DNA of 64,000 nt from Ampelocalamus luodianensis (Eukaryota; Streptophyta; Magnoliopsida; Poales; Poaceae): positions 42,098,394 to 42,162,393 of the forward strand of contig CM070638.1 in NCBI GenBank assembly GCA_036346255.1, read 5' to 3'. Shown piece by piece: positions 46,640 through 58,899 of this stretch (position 1 is its first letter; each line of letters opens with the position of its first letter). Under the pieces are notes generated by a model. It saw only the letters and a list, made by a program, of their open reading frames with translations. It did not search any database and was not told the origin of the DNA. The position numbers and the translations under genes were made by a program.

Positions 46640-49600
46640 TCCTCACCTTCCATCACCCAAAAGTGCACAAGCTTGCACCAAACTAACCATTACTACCCTG
46701 TCAGGCACTATGCCATTTGACCTCATTTGAACAAACACACGTATAACTTCACCTGCATGTGCTTTCTCAAGAAGGGATCCCATCATCATTGTCCAAGTAA
46801 CAACATTGTTAACAGCAATCTTCCTGAAAATCTCTCATCCAATCTCAAGACCAACAAAACTCAAGTACATGCCCAGTATCGAGTTTGTAACTGAGACATC
46901 CAAATCAAGCCCAATCTTGACTACATAAGTGTGAGGACCTCAATTTATTTGGTTTGTAATGCTTAACCATCCACTTTGTCCAAGCATTACCAATCAAATA
47001 AACCAAGCCTCGAGATATGTATACTTCCCAGAAATGCAATATACACACCCCTTCACAAAATCATGTATCAATTCCATTCTAAGCATAGAATCCAAAGCGA
47101 CACGCTACCAAACAGAAGACATACATACAACATAGAGTTATTACAACAGAGGGCCAACCGGCCAAATGACACGAACAACAAAGAAAACAGCGGAAGCAAA
47201 AGTGTCATAAGATGGCGATAAACAAAAGCCAATCAGTGTGCCTTAACCCACAAGGCAACCAACCGGACCGCTAAGCTAGTCGTCGAACCCGAAGCACATC
47301 TCACAAAAGCTAGGCCCCTAGGGCTCACCTTCTTCCTCTGCAACAAATAACATTAGGCAAAGCAAATGAGTACAAAAATGTACTCGCAAGAGTGACGTGT
47401 GGACTAGCAGACCTATACATATGCTACATGTAAGCTTACTTGAGTGGAGGCTGTATGGCTTATTTTGGCACAAAGCAATCTTTATTTGCAATAATGTAAT
47501 ACATTTTAAAAGCAAGTTTGCAATTTATTTTTATTGTTGCAATAACAGCAAGAACAGTATAATAACAATAGATAGATGACAACAACATCCTGGAAGTGAC
47601 TAACCCAATAGTCACCACGACCATAGCATGAATTGCCCATTCATACCACCCATGTCAAGTTTTAATTAAAAGGTTGTAGTCTAGTTCTCACGGGGCGTAA
47701 CCGAGCGTGTCCATAACCTAGGACGAGGCTATTCGAATAGTTTTAACCCTGCAGGGGTGTACCAATATACCCACACTCTAGACCGCCTTTAAGCCACAAA
47801 AGCACACTACCGAAGGTATGCCGGCACGGCCAAGTCCTACGAGACATTTCCAATATTGTGTATTAACTACGAGCCGCTCGTATGGATAGAAATTCATACG
47901 CTTACATGGTAAAGCCAAAAAGACAACAACTCACTCAGGGTAAAGCTTTTCGGACAACTACCATGCTCCCAACACCATCCCTCCTGCGACCCCCTGCGAC
48001 TCGGAGCCAACACACGCCAAAGTACTAAGTCAAGAGAGGTCCCATACCCTCTAGTGTGGTTAGCACGCAAAATGCTCAGCACGGTGGCGCAAGTAACTCG
48101 GTCCTTGTTGACTCGGGCACCATTCCAATCACACCCAACAGATCACACCAATATACCATTGTGCCCAAGTCCAAATCATTTTTTTGTTTTCATTTTTAGT
48201 TTTGCAATTTAAATATAGTACAAAGCTGAAACATAAGGATCATATTAATTTTTAGGTAATCAAGATCATCGACTAAGTCGATGATCGCCCAATACTACCG
48301 ATAGCTAAGCATGGCTAAGCAATTGGACCCGTAATCTACTAAGTGACAAGAGTCCATCCAACGAACTCTAATCACAGCAAATAACCTAGGCTCAGGTAGT
48401 AGAGCATAATCGCTTACCTACAGATTATGCATCTAAAGGATTAACTAATCAATTTAACAACAAAATAAGCAATGCATACATACAAGTTGAAAATAATATA
48501 TTAGACTTTAAAATAATAAGATTAACATGATCAAACTGCTTGCCTGGTTGCTGCTGCTCAAAATGTTACTGAGGCTCACTCTCGCAAATACCTGAATCGT
48601 CGCAATCTATCGATCGAGGAAAAATAACAAATAAGAACGAATAACACAGACAATAACCAAGATTTCAATTTCATCAAACATGCACAAAATTCATACAGTA
48701 GCTAGAGAATGATTTTAGAAAAAATTTAGAAACAGAAAACACTTTATTTGGAGTTATAAAGAATTTTCTAAGAATTTTCCAAGTTAAAAATACATAAAAG
48801 CACCATTTAATTAGTTATCAAAATTTAATGAACAGAGACATACTTGAAATCTATTTTATTAAAAACTGCATTAAAAAATGAAAACTAACAAAATTGGTTT
48901 CATTCTATTTGGAGGAAAATTGAATTAGTTATGGATTTTCTAAGTTAAAGGAATTAACAGTACAACTTTTATCAATTTTAGAATTTCTGAAAGATTTAAA
49001 TACTTTTTCTACCAGCGCTCAGCCGACCCATGGTCACTGACCGGTGGGACCGAGCGAAAGCGCTGACCAGGTCAGCCTTGACCCAGCCCCGCCGAAGGCA
49101 ACGCCGAAAGCGCATTTCACGAGTACGCCTTCGGTTTACTAAAAGCGTAACCACAAGCTAAACGTACAGATAAATACGTTTCCTTTAAGAGAAAGCGTAT
49201 CCTCAAACTTTACGCGTATACCTAATCTGCACATGGGCCCACATGTCAAAGGCTCAAAAGATCTAAACCGGTGCAGTTTAACACTCTAAACAAGATTAGC
49301 CCCGAGGGCCCACGAGTCATACTAACAATCAATAGAGTTTAATTAAAAGCTAATGACGGTGTTAGACCTTAACCACCGGCGGCTCGCTGGAGTTCCCACG
49401 CGCGGCTGCGACGGCGAGGTAGGTGATCTGGAGAACGGTTGAAGCTCTGGGCTCGGGGATGACACGCACGGGTGCGCCGCAGCTTCACGAACTCAAAAAA
49501 GATGACGCGGAGCCCGATGGTCGCCAGAGTCGGGCTCGCGACGGCCGGAGGCGGAGATGAAAGGTGGCTCTCACGTAGAAGACGTTGCGGTGGTCGAGGA

Positions 49601-51176
49601 GCTTCGGGAAGGGTCTCCTAGAGGTCGCCTTGGCTCCAGGAGCACAACGCCCAAGATAACGTCGCCGAAGGAGGCCCGAGGCGGCCGGAATCGATGCGGC
49701 AGCGCTTGACCGCAACCGAAGAAGAAAACGCCGCGCTCCCTCGGTGATGCACCAAAGAGCAAATTAAAGCCACCGTTAGACTCAGTGAAGCAATACGATC
49801 CTAAGGGACCAATTGCCGAGGCTAGCAACTCACTAGAACGCCTTAACGGCTACGCGGCCGCGACTGCCGGAGGCGAAGACGAAGAAGTCGCCCCGGCGAT
49901 CCAGTGGGCGATGAAGACCCGGGGTGACCAAAATGGACGCGGCGTGGAGAGAGGAACGCAGTGGCGAGGTCACGGTTGCTCGAGCGGCAGTGAGGTGGTG
50001 GCGCTGCCCTCGGTTTCTTCTCCGGCTGAAACGAAAAAGAGGGCGGAGAGAGCACGAGAATGGGAGAGAGGAGAAATGGGTGAGCTCAGTGGGTAGGTGA
50101 AACCCCGGTGATCCTTCGGAGGTGGACATGCGTTCACGATTTGGCAGCGACGAGCTGCGTGGCACGCATGCACAAACGCCAGCGAGCTCCGGTAGGCAGC
50201 GGAGGCGACGAGGACGAACCCGACAGGTGGGTCCCAGTGGGCAGCGACACAAAGTGGTGAGGACACGAGTGCGGCTAGGGTGCGGTTGGTGGGTTCGATC
50301 TGGGCCGTTTGATCACGAACGGACGGCTCAGATCAGACGGGGCATTCGTGGAGTCCGATCAGCCCAATTCGTGTGGGCCGCACGATTTGCGTCGGACGGT
50401 GGTTAACGGTTGGTTCCGGGCGGTGCAATTAGACGGTGCGGTCGAGACGAGTGGCGCGGTTGGACTCGAGCCAGGGTTGGGTTCGGGCCTGATGAATAGT
50501 GATTTCCAGTTTTGTTTTATAAGGCTGAGAAGATAGGGAATTTTTAGAGGTAGCTCTGAAGCTCCAAAAATTCTGAAATTTTTATGGGAACTTCCTGGGA
50601 CAGAGAGCAACCTTATGTAATTTTTATACAAATTTTAATGCAATATATTGTTCCCTAGAAAATTCACAAGCTGCTTCCCTAGGGGTTTGACCAGAGTTTA
50701 AACTGGTTTGACTTGCTCTTTTAAAATAGCAAATAAAATCTAAAAATTATGAGATTTTTCAGAGAGGTTACCAGGATGGTCAATATGATAGGAAAAATAT
50801 TTCCAGAGGATGATCACAATATTAGGTTTGCAAGTTTTTAATGACAACAACTTCCATCAAAGAAACATGGTTCTTTGGAAAATAGGAATTGCTAGGGGAA
50901 AACTCTAGAAAATTTTCAAATGACTTCATGAGGCATCAAAAGTTTTAATTTATCCCCTTTAACTTACATTTGAAACATAAACCCTAGCTTTGGAGTTGTT
51001 ACAATAAGCATGTGCACTCTCAGACAGTCCAAGGTCACCACAGATAACATAGCTTGAGAAACGCTTATCATGGTCACAACATTATGAACTGGCCCAAACA
51101 AACGAAGCAACCTCTTAAACACCACAATGCTTCCTCGAACAAATCATTGTGCACTAACCTAGAGATCATCTGTAAC
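46640..51176 (-). pseudogene. PPR protein pseudogene, split by solo LTR D
   Basis: Two minus-strand pieces (51176-51004 and 46929-46640) join when LTR D is removed at its ATAAG duplication. The first reads MISRLVHNDLFEEALWC and later VHNVVTMISVSQAMLSVVTL. The second reads VVKIGLDLDVSVTNSILGMY, then NNVVTWTMMMGSLLEKAHAG and VFVQMRSNGIVPDRVVMVSL. The 'WT.M..G...G...A..VF..M...G..PD.V....' spacing is that of pentatricopeptide repeats of the PLS type, helical RNA-binding repeats that act in mitochondria and plastids. There are frameshifts near 51110 and next to the insertion, a TGA near 46833, and truncation at both ends (a further stop near 46646). It is a dead fragment of perhaps 155 codons. 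Which PPR gene it derives from cannot be said. Confidence 0.65.
46930..51003 (-). mobile_element. Solo LTR 'D', Gypsy type (4074 bp)
   Basis: On the minus strand it begins TGTAACAACTCC at 51003 and ends TTGAGGTCCTCACA at 46930. ATAAG is duplicated exactly at 46925-46929 and 51004-51008. The sequence is clearly related to the LTRs of element F along its length, including TATTCGAATAG contexts (palindrome 47729-47740). No primer-binding site or coding region adjoins it. Open frames of 70-139 codons at 49485-50406 lie in its GC-rich part on both strands and are not supported. Confidence 0.88.
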
Positions 51177-51513
51177 GACCCGACCTGGGGCCACCTGAGA
51201 GGTCCTTCGGGACCAACAAGAAAGTCCACCAGGACCTCCCAGGAGATCCAACAGAACCGCTCCAGGAGATCCATCTAACTTGGAGAGGCTTTGCTAGCAT
51301 GTCCATGACCGTGGACACAGCTATTCGAATAGATTTACACTCTGCAGAGGTGTACAGCTTTACCCACAAGAGACAACCAAATTACACTGTCCGCTCACAC
51401 ACTTCCGAAGGTGTGCGACTAAAAGGTTATCACAAGGCCTTTACAATGCTCCTTCTCACCACAGTTCCCCCTCGCTAAGGTTTCACCCCTGGTCCGTTGG
51501 GTTCAGGCCCCCT
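51177..51513 (-). mobile_element. Fragments of Gypsy LTRs, cut by element F
   Basis: From about 51279 the sequence follows the RIRE3-like LTR (compare 12417-12665): CTTGGAGAGGCTTTGCTAGC, palindrome 51321-51332, TACACTCTGCAGAGG, GCTAAGGTTTCAC. It stops at 51513, where element F begins. The first 100 bp (TGTAACGACCCGACCTGGGG and on) look like the start of an LTR in the opposite orientation, of unknown family. Confidence 0.6.
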
Positions 51514-54500
51514 TGTGAGGACCCCAATTTATTTGGCTTGTAATGCTTAACCAACCACCTGGTCCTAGCATCACAAATCAAATAAACTGATCCTCGAGAT
51601 ATGTATACTTCCCAGAAAGCAGTATACACACCTCGTTACAAAATTAGACATCAACTCCATTCCAAACATAGAGTCCAAACAACACACTACAAACGGAAGA
51701 TAAACAAATAGAAGAGTTATTACAGACAATGGCCGACAGGCCACAAGATACACAAATAGACAAGAACGACAGCGGAAGCAAAAGCGCCATAAGATGGCTA
51801 TAAACAAAGCCAATCAGTGTGCCTTCACCCACAAGGCATCTGACCGGACCGCCAAGACTAGTCGTCCAAGAAACGGCAACACAGCTCACAGAAGTGAGGC
51901 CCCTGAGGCTCACCTTCTTCCTCTGCAACAAAAACATTAAGCAAAGCACCTGAGTACAAAGATTGTCTTTGTACCCGCAAGATCGACGTGTGAACTAGCG
52001 GCACTGCTTCATATGCTACATGCGAAGCTTGTTCAAAGGAGGCCATATGTTTTATTTGCATAAAGCCAATTTTCATTTGCAATAATATAATACGCTTTAA
52101 AGGCAAGTTTGCAATTCATTTTAATGTTGAAATAACAAGAAGGATAATAATAACAAAGAGAAAGAAGAACAGACCTAGAAGTGACTATCCCAATAGTCAC
52201 CATTAACAATAGCACGAATCCCGATTCGTACTCACCCATCAAATTTTAATTTAAATGTTGTAGTCTAGTTCTTGGGGCGATCCGAGCGTGTCCATAACCT
52301 AGGACGAGGCTATTCGAATAGTTTTAACCCCGCAGGGTGTACCAATGTACCCACACTTCGCATCGCTTTGCCAAGCACACTTCCAAGGTATGCCACATGA
52401 CTAAGTCCTACGAGATCTGCTTCCAATATTGTGTATTAACTACGAGCCGCTCGTATGGATAGAAATCCATACGCTTACATGGTAAAGCCGAAAGACAACT
52501 ACCCACTCGTGATAAAGCTTTTGGGACAACTACCATGCTCCCACCTCCGTCCCTCCGCGACCTCTCTCGCGACCTGAGCCAATACACGCCAAAGTACTAG
52601 GTCAAGAGAGGTCCCATATACTCTAGTGTGGTTAGCACGCAAAATGCTCAAGACGGTGGTGCAAGTAACTCGGTCCTTAATCGACTTGGGCACCTTTCGA
52701 ACACACAACAGATCACACCGCCTTACCATTGTGCCCAAGTCTAAATCATTTTTGTTTTCATTTTTAGTTTTGCAATTAAACATAGCAAAAGTGAAACGTA
52801 AAGTTATAGTAGATTTTGTGTGATCAAGGTTACCGACTAAAGTCGATAATCGCCGCTTCTACCGATACTAAGCATGTCTAAGCAAATGAAATCGATCTAC
52901 TAAGTGACAAGAAATCATCCGCTGATCTCTAATCACAAGAAATAACCTAGGCTTAGGTAGTAGAGATCAATATTTGTCTACAGGATATGCAGCTACGGAT
53001 TTAACTAATCAATTTTACACAAATTAAGCAATGCATACATACAGCTGAAACAAAATATTAGACTTTAAAATACTGGGATAGGAATGATCAAACTGCTTGC
53101 CTGGCTGCTGTTGCTCAATATGTTGCGGAGGATCGTTCTCAGGGTTGCCGCAAATATTGAATCCTAACGATTGAACAAAACAGCGAAATAAGAACGAATA
53201 ACACCGGTAAAAATCAAAGATCACAAATCAACACCAATTTATACACAAAGGCTAGACTATCACAAAAAGAATGACAAATAACTGCTACAGAGACCCACTC
53301 ACTTATTTGTTAGGTTAACCACAAAATCAAACCTCTTATCTGATTTTAAACTTTGGACAGACTTTGATGGTGATTGTGTGCACATCTATTATTTAATCAT
53401 CAAGTTAATATATCAACAACAGCTAGCTTCTCTAACTCAATCAACCATTATTAACTGATATTACAGAAACTACAAAAAGCTATTGACAACACTAACCAGT
53501 CAAGTATCCAACTAAGAAATGCTAAACAAAAATCTTCTACCTAAGATAGGATGCTAAGGATGCTCAGCTATTCATACCCCTAAGCATCACACCTAGATTT
53601 TGCAAGGCTAACAAGTTTCAGCATGTGGCTACTACCCAAATCTTATAACACTGACAACTCAAAAGTACAGAGACAAATAAAATGAGCAGCTAACTATCCC
53701 TATGATCAAGCATGGCAACAGAAGCTTAGAAACTTAAAGATACCAACTAAATGATTTCATGCTAACCACCACAACAAAAAGGAGGCATCAAGTCTAACAA
53801 AACCTAATAGCAAGCATGATACAAATTTTCAGATTACTGACAACAGATAAAAATGACAACAGAGAAAAGCTACAAGGAAACTTGCACTAATATACTTTCA
53901 AACCTCAATTACTAACTTTGATCATGCATGAGAGTGAACTAAAGAACAATCATAAGCATGATTAGCAGCTAACTAATTGGTTTTGAAGGAGTGGGCCCCA
54001 CTCAGTATGCATGCAGAGAGAGCACAATCAAAAGAACAGAGGATCTCGGCGGCTCGACTGGATTCGCTGACGGCGGTGGAGGCGCGGCGAGGTGGAAACC
54101 AAGGCCAAAATGGGTCGCGGAGGATCACCAAACCGTAGGTGGTCTCGAGGCGCCGAGATGCATGCGGTGGCGCGCGACGAGCTTGGCGGCGGCGGTGGGG
54201 TGACAAGTGCGCATCGCACTAGAGAGGAAGACAATGAAATTTAGCGCGCGCATGGGCATCGATGAGTTACCAGAACTCACCGTGTGCTGGCGACGACAGA
54301 GAGGCACCGAGTGGCCGGCGATGAGAGCCCACTGGCGCAAAAGGCGACAACGCGACAGGAGCTCGGGTGAACGAGGACACGAGAGGAGTGGAGAAGAAAG
54401 GTGGAGTCGGTGGTGCTCACCGAGCGAAGAATTGAGCCGAGCTCACCGGAGAAGACGCGCGGTGGAAAAGGCGGTTTCGCCGGACTTGGAGAAGAAAGTC

Positions 54501-55613
54501 CACGCGCAGCTCCACGGCACGATGAATCCCGAAATTCCTTGAGGGGTTTACTTCGGGATGTGGAACACGCCGTGACGCACGGCGATGACCGAGCCCACCG
54601 GAGCGGCTGAATGCTCGAGGCGCCGCAATGACGCCACGGCTCTGGAGCTCGCGGAGAAGAAAGGCAATGGAGACGAAACGAGGTAGGAAAACCTCGATGG
54701 CTTTTGTAGGAGCAGCGGAGGCAACGAGGTGAGGCGTGGGCGGTGAAAGACCGGTGAGGCGAGGTGGCGGCATGCATGCAGCGGCGAGCCGGCGAGCGCT
54801 GCGGCGAAGGCAGTGCCGAGCCGGCGCGGACGCGGCGGAAATGACCGACAGGATGGCCCACAAGTCGCGAAAGGAACGGCGGCGCGAGCGCAGGTTCGAC
54901 TCGATCGGAAGATGCCGACCGCTCGATCGCTAATGGACTACCGAGATCGGTGTATGCATTCGGACAGGTCGGTTGCGCACGCGACGTGGATCGTTCGATC
55001 TTCATCGGACGGTCACGATTGATTGGACTCGGGCGGTGCGTTTAGTTGACGCGACCGAGCCAAGTGGCGTGGTCTGGTTTGAGTCGGACTCGGGTTCGAG
55101 CCCGACAAACAGTGATTTCTGATTTTGAGTTTAAAAGCTGAGAGAGTTTTAGGGAATTTTTAGAGATAGCTCCCGAGCCCCAAAATTTTCGAAATTTTTA
55201 TGGTAGCTACTTGAGACAGAGAGCAACATTTCATAAATTTTTCAGAACTTTTTATGCACTGAGAAGTTTTGCAGAAAATTCACAAGCATGCTGACCTAGG
55301 GTTTGACCAGATTTCCAACTAGCTTGACTTGGCCATTTGAAATAGCAAATAAAATCTAAAAATTGTGAAATAATTCAGGGAGGTAGATAGGATGATCAAG
55401 ATGACAGGAAAAATATTCCTAGGGGATGATCACAAGTTTGAAGGCTAAGAATGTGCTGACAACAATTTCCATTCACAAGAATTTAATTCTAGAAAATGGA
55501 AATTGCTAGGGAAAAATGTAGAAACTTTCAAATGATTTGAAGGGACAACAAAAGTTTTTATTTCTCCTCAAAATTTTACATTTGAAATACAAACCTCAGC
55601 TAGGGCTGTTACA
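51514..55613 (-). mobile_element. 3' LTR of element F (4100 bp)
   Basis: On the minus strand it starts TGTAACAGCCCTAGC at 55613 and ends TTGGGGTCCTCACA at 51514. The palindrome CTATTCGAATAG is at 52310-52321. The GC-rich part (about 54000-55050) holds many chance open frames on both strands that are not genes. Confidence 0.9.
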
Positions 55614-58600
55614 AATCTCCCCTTACAGAATCTCGCCCGAGATTCTCGATCATCTGAGAGAAAAAGGATGGGTAATCTGCCGAGACGATCTTCCCGCTCC
55701 CAAGTGGCTTCATCCTCGGAGTGGTTTGACCACCGAACTTTGAGGAACTTGATCACACGGTTCCTCGCTCTGCGTTCGCCTTCTTCGAGGATACGAACGG
55801 GCGCCACGATAAGACAGATCTTCCCGCACATCGATATTTTCCAATGGCGTTTCCTCAATCGAACACGAAGGCACTTCTTCAATTGTGATACATGGAAAAC
55901 ATCGTGCACTCCTTCAAGTGTGGTGGGCAATTTAGTTTGTATGCAACAGCTCCACTTTCTTGATGATGCGATACGCCCGGACATATCGAGGAGCTAGTTT
56001 TCCTTGACACCAAACGACGATGTCCCTTCGAGGTGAGACTTTGAGATACACAAAGTCATTGGGCTGAAACTCACCACGACGCCGCGACCGCATAGCTCTT
56101 CGCTCGGATGAAGCTACGCGCAAGTGCTCACGAATCAATCGCACTTGGCTTTCACCTCATTGATGGAATCTGACCAAAGAAGCGCCTTTCACCGGGCCGA
56201 CCGGTTCAACGGTGTTCTCGCAGCGCCGTCCATACAAAGCCTCAAATGGTGCCATACCGAGACTAGCTCGGAAGCCGTTGTTGTAGGAGAACTCGGCAAG
56301 CGGTAGGCACTTCTCCCAATTCTTTCCATAGGAAAGAACACAACCACGGAGCATGTCTTCAAGCACCTGATTGACGCGCTCCGTCTGACCATCAGTCTGA
56401 GGATGATAGGCTGAGAATGAACGAAAGACGGGTCCCCATAGCTTCTGCAAAGTGCCAAACCGAGAAGTGAACAAAGAACCACGATCTGACACAATTGTTC
56501 GTGGCACACCATGCAGACTCACAATGCGGGATATGTAAAGATCCGCTAACTGATTCACATCAATCTTCGATCGCACTGGAAGGAAATGAGCCACCTTCGT
56601 CAATCGATCGATGATAACCCATAATGCATCCTTCCTCGCAGGAGTGCGGGTAGACCAGATGATGAAGTCCATGCCTACGTAATCCCACTTCCATTCTGCA
56701 TCGCAAAGGTCGAAGGAGACTGCTGACGCCGATGCTCGGCCTTGACACGACAACATACGCCGCATCGCAACGAACCCGGCAATCTCACGCTTCATGCGAG
56801 TCCACCGTAATCTCTCGACGCAGATCTTGGTACATTTTAGTGGCCCGGGATGGATGGACAAAGGGAAGCATGGGCCTCTGAGAATCAAATCCCGCATTCC
56901 CGAACCTTTGGAACCACGAGGCGCCGCCAAACCATACAACACCGTGCTCATCCTCTGTGAAACACTTGGTGAACCATCCTCGATGTTACGCTTGATTTTA
57001 CCCACGCCATCATCCGATTGCATGCCGCTTGATCTCGATCCACCAAGGTTGGTTGCACAACCAAGGCAGCAAGGGAACCATGCTCAACCAAACCCAAGTT
57101 GAGACACTGAAATTCTGCAAGAAGTGCAGGTTGCTGCTCCTGGATCATCAAAGTATTGCAATACACCTTTCGGCTAAGAGCATCAGCAACTACATTGGCC
57201 TTGCCAGGGTGATACTGAATACCCATGTCATAATCTTTGATCAATTCCAACCATCTCCTCTGCCTGAGGTTCAGATCTGGCTGAGTGAATAAGTATTTCA
57301 AACTCTTGTGATCGGAATACACCTCACGCTGTTTCCGATCAAATAATGCCGCCAAATCTTGAGTGCATGAACTACTGCAGCAAGCTCTAAATCATGGGTG
57401 GGATAGTTGAGCTCATGAGGCCTCAACTGCCTGGATGCATAGGCAACTGCCTTGCCTTCCTGCATCAGAACACACCCGAGTCCTCGACGAGAGGCATCGC
57501 AATAAATATCGAGCTCTTGTGGATATCGGGAAGAGTAAGGACTGGGCTGAAGTCAAACGCCGCTTGAGCTTCGAAAGCTCTCATCACAAGCGTAAGACCA
57601 CACAAACTTCTTGTCCTTCTTGAGCAATTCACCATTGGCTTGGCGATCTTGGAGAAATTATCGATAAAACAGCAGTAGTAGCCCGCTAAACCAAGAAAAC
57701 TCCGCACATCGGTGGATCGACGGCTGTCCCAAGATAGAACATCACGACCTTGCCGGATCCACATGACTATGCCTCCACCTGAAAGAACATGGCCCAAGAA
57801 TGCCACTTCCTTCAACCGAACTCGTGATTTGCTAAACTTTGCATATAGTGATGCTCCCGCACTTGCCAAAACTATCTTCGATGCTCAGCATGCTCTTCTT
57901 CATTCTTGGAATAGATAAGAATATCATCAATAAAGACCACCACAAATTTGTCCAAATACTCCATGAATACGAATTCATAAGGTTCATGAACAACGCTGAG
58001 CATTGGTCAAACCGAAGACATGACGTTGTACTCGCATGTGCCATAACGAGTAGTGAAAGCCGTCTTGAATATCCTCGCCCCGATCCGGACTTGATGATAG
58101 CCCGATCTCGATCAATCTTGAGAACACCGAGCTCGGACAAGCGGTCAAAAAGATCATCAATGCGGGCGAGGATATTTGTTCTTCACCGTCACTTCATTGA
58201 GAGGACGGTAATCAACACACATGCAAAGTCTTGTCCTTCTTCTTCACAAAGATCACCTGACAACCCCAAGGAGATGAACTGGGACGGATGAAACCCTTTG
58301 CTTGGAGCTCACCAAGCCGCTTCTTCAATTCTTCTAGCTCATTGGGAGGCATCCGATACGGCGCCTTCAAATTGGAGCGATGACGGCAGCAACTCGATGA
58401 CAACTCCAGATCTCGAACCGAGGCATCCTGTGCAAATCTTCAGAAAGACATCCACAAAGTCGATACTATGGGAACATCTTGAATTTGCAAGGTCAGCTTC
58501 GCTTCTAATGCACAAAGATGCGGGTCCTGGCGCGCGAAAATCCGACCGCTCGCTCAAGGGTAGTAAGATAGACAATCTTCCCGCACAATCGATTTGCCCC

Positions 58601-58720
58601 AAGTGTTGGGACAACCAATCCATGCCAAGAATCACATCCGGACTACTTGAACCGAGCGTAAAGAGATTTGCCAAAATCCCACTCCTTCAACTATGATAGG
58701 AACATCCCGACATCAGAATC
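55614..58720 (-). pseudogene. Element F pol: protease, RT, RNase H, integrase, chromodomain
   Basis: Minus-strand motifs in order: protease-RT linker SSPDVILGMDWLSQHLGQID (about 58640), RT start PSSSPWGCQVIFVKKKDKTL (about 58270), YNVMSF-type region (about 58030), active site FIDD (57934-57923), VAFLGHVLSGGG (57810), RSFLGLAGYY (57690), RNase H with YSDHKSLKYLFTQPDLNL (about 57300), integrase IIDRLTKVAHFLPV (56600) and SAYHPQTDGQTERVNQVL (about 56400), and chromodomain LKVRWSNHSEDEATWERED (about 55720). The frame shifts roughly every 50-150 bases, unlike the older RIRE3-like pol. Most lesions sit where a CTG or CAG is expected. If the lesions are real the gene is dead. If they are sequencing artefacts it may be intact. 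Confidence 0.85.
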
Positions 58721-58899
58721 GGCTCTCATTTCCGACCTCGAGAGCGGATGAGTAAAGGAACTCCCAAAGGAACACAGTGAAGACCACTAGCAGCAGCAAA
58801 TGATCTTGAAATAAAGAATGCGATGCTCCGTAATCAAATAATACCGCAGGGACGAGAATTAACAAGGAGTGTACCTATCACGACATCCGGCGCCTCCGA

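Noticed and set aside
49485..50631. Arg/Pro-rich frames of up to 139 codons in LTR D
   Set aside because: They are inside a solo LTR, open on both strands because of GC content. Similar frames are disrupted in related LTRs.
53973..55022. A 242-codon frame and others in element F's 3' LTR, with partial counterparts at 62773-63865
   Set aside because: The frames are not conserved between the two nearly identical LTRs (242 versus 122 codons, different limits), so they are not under coding constraint.
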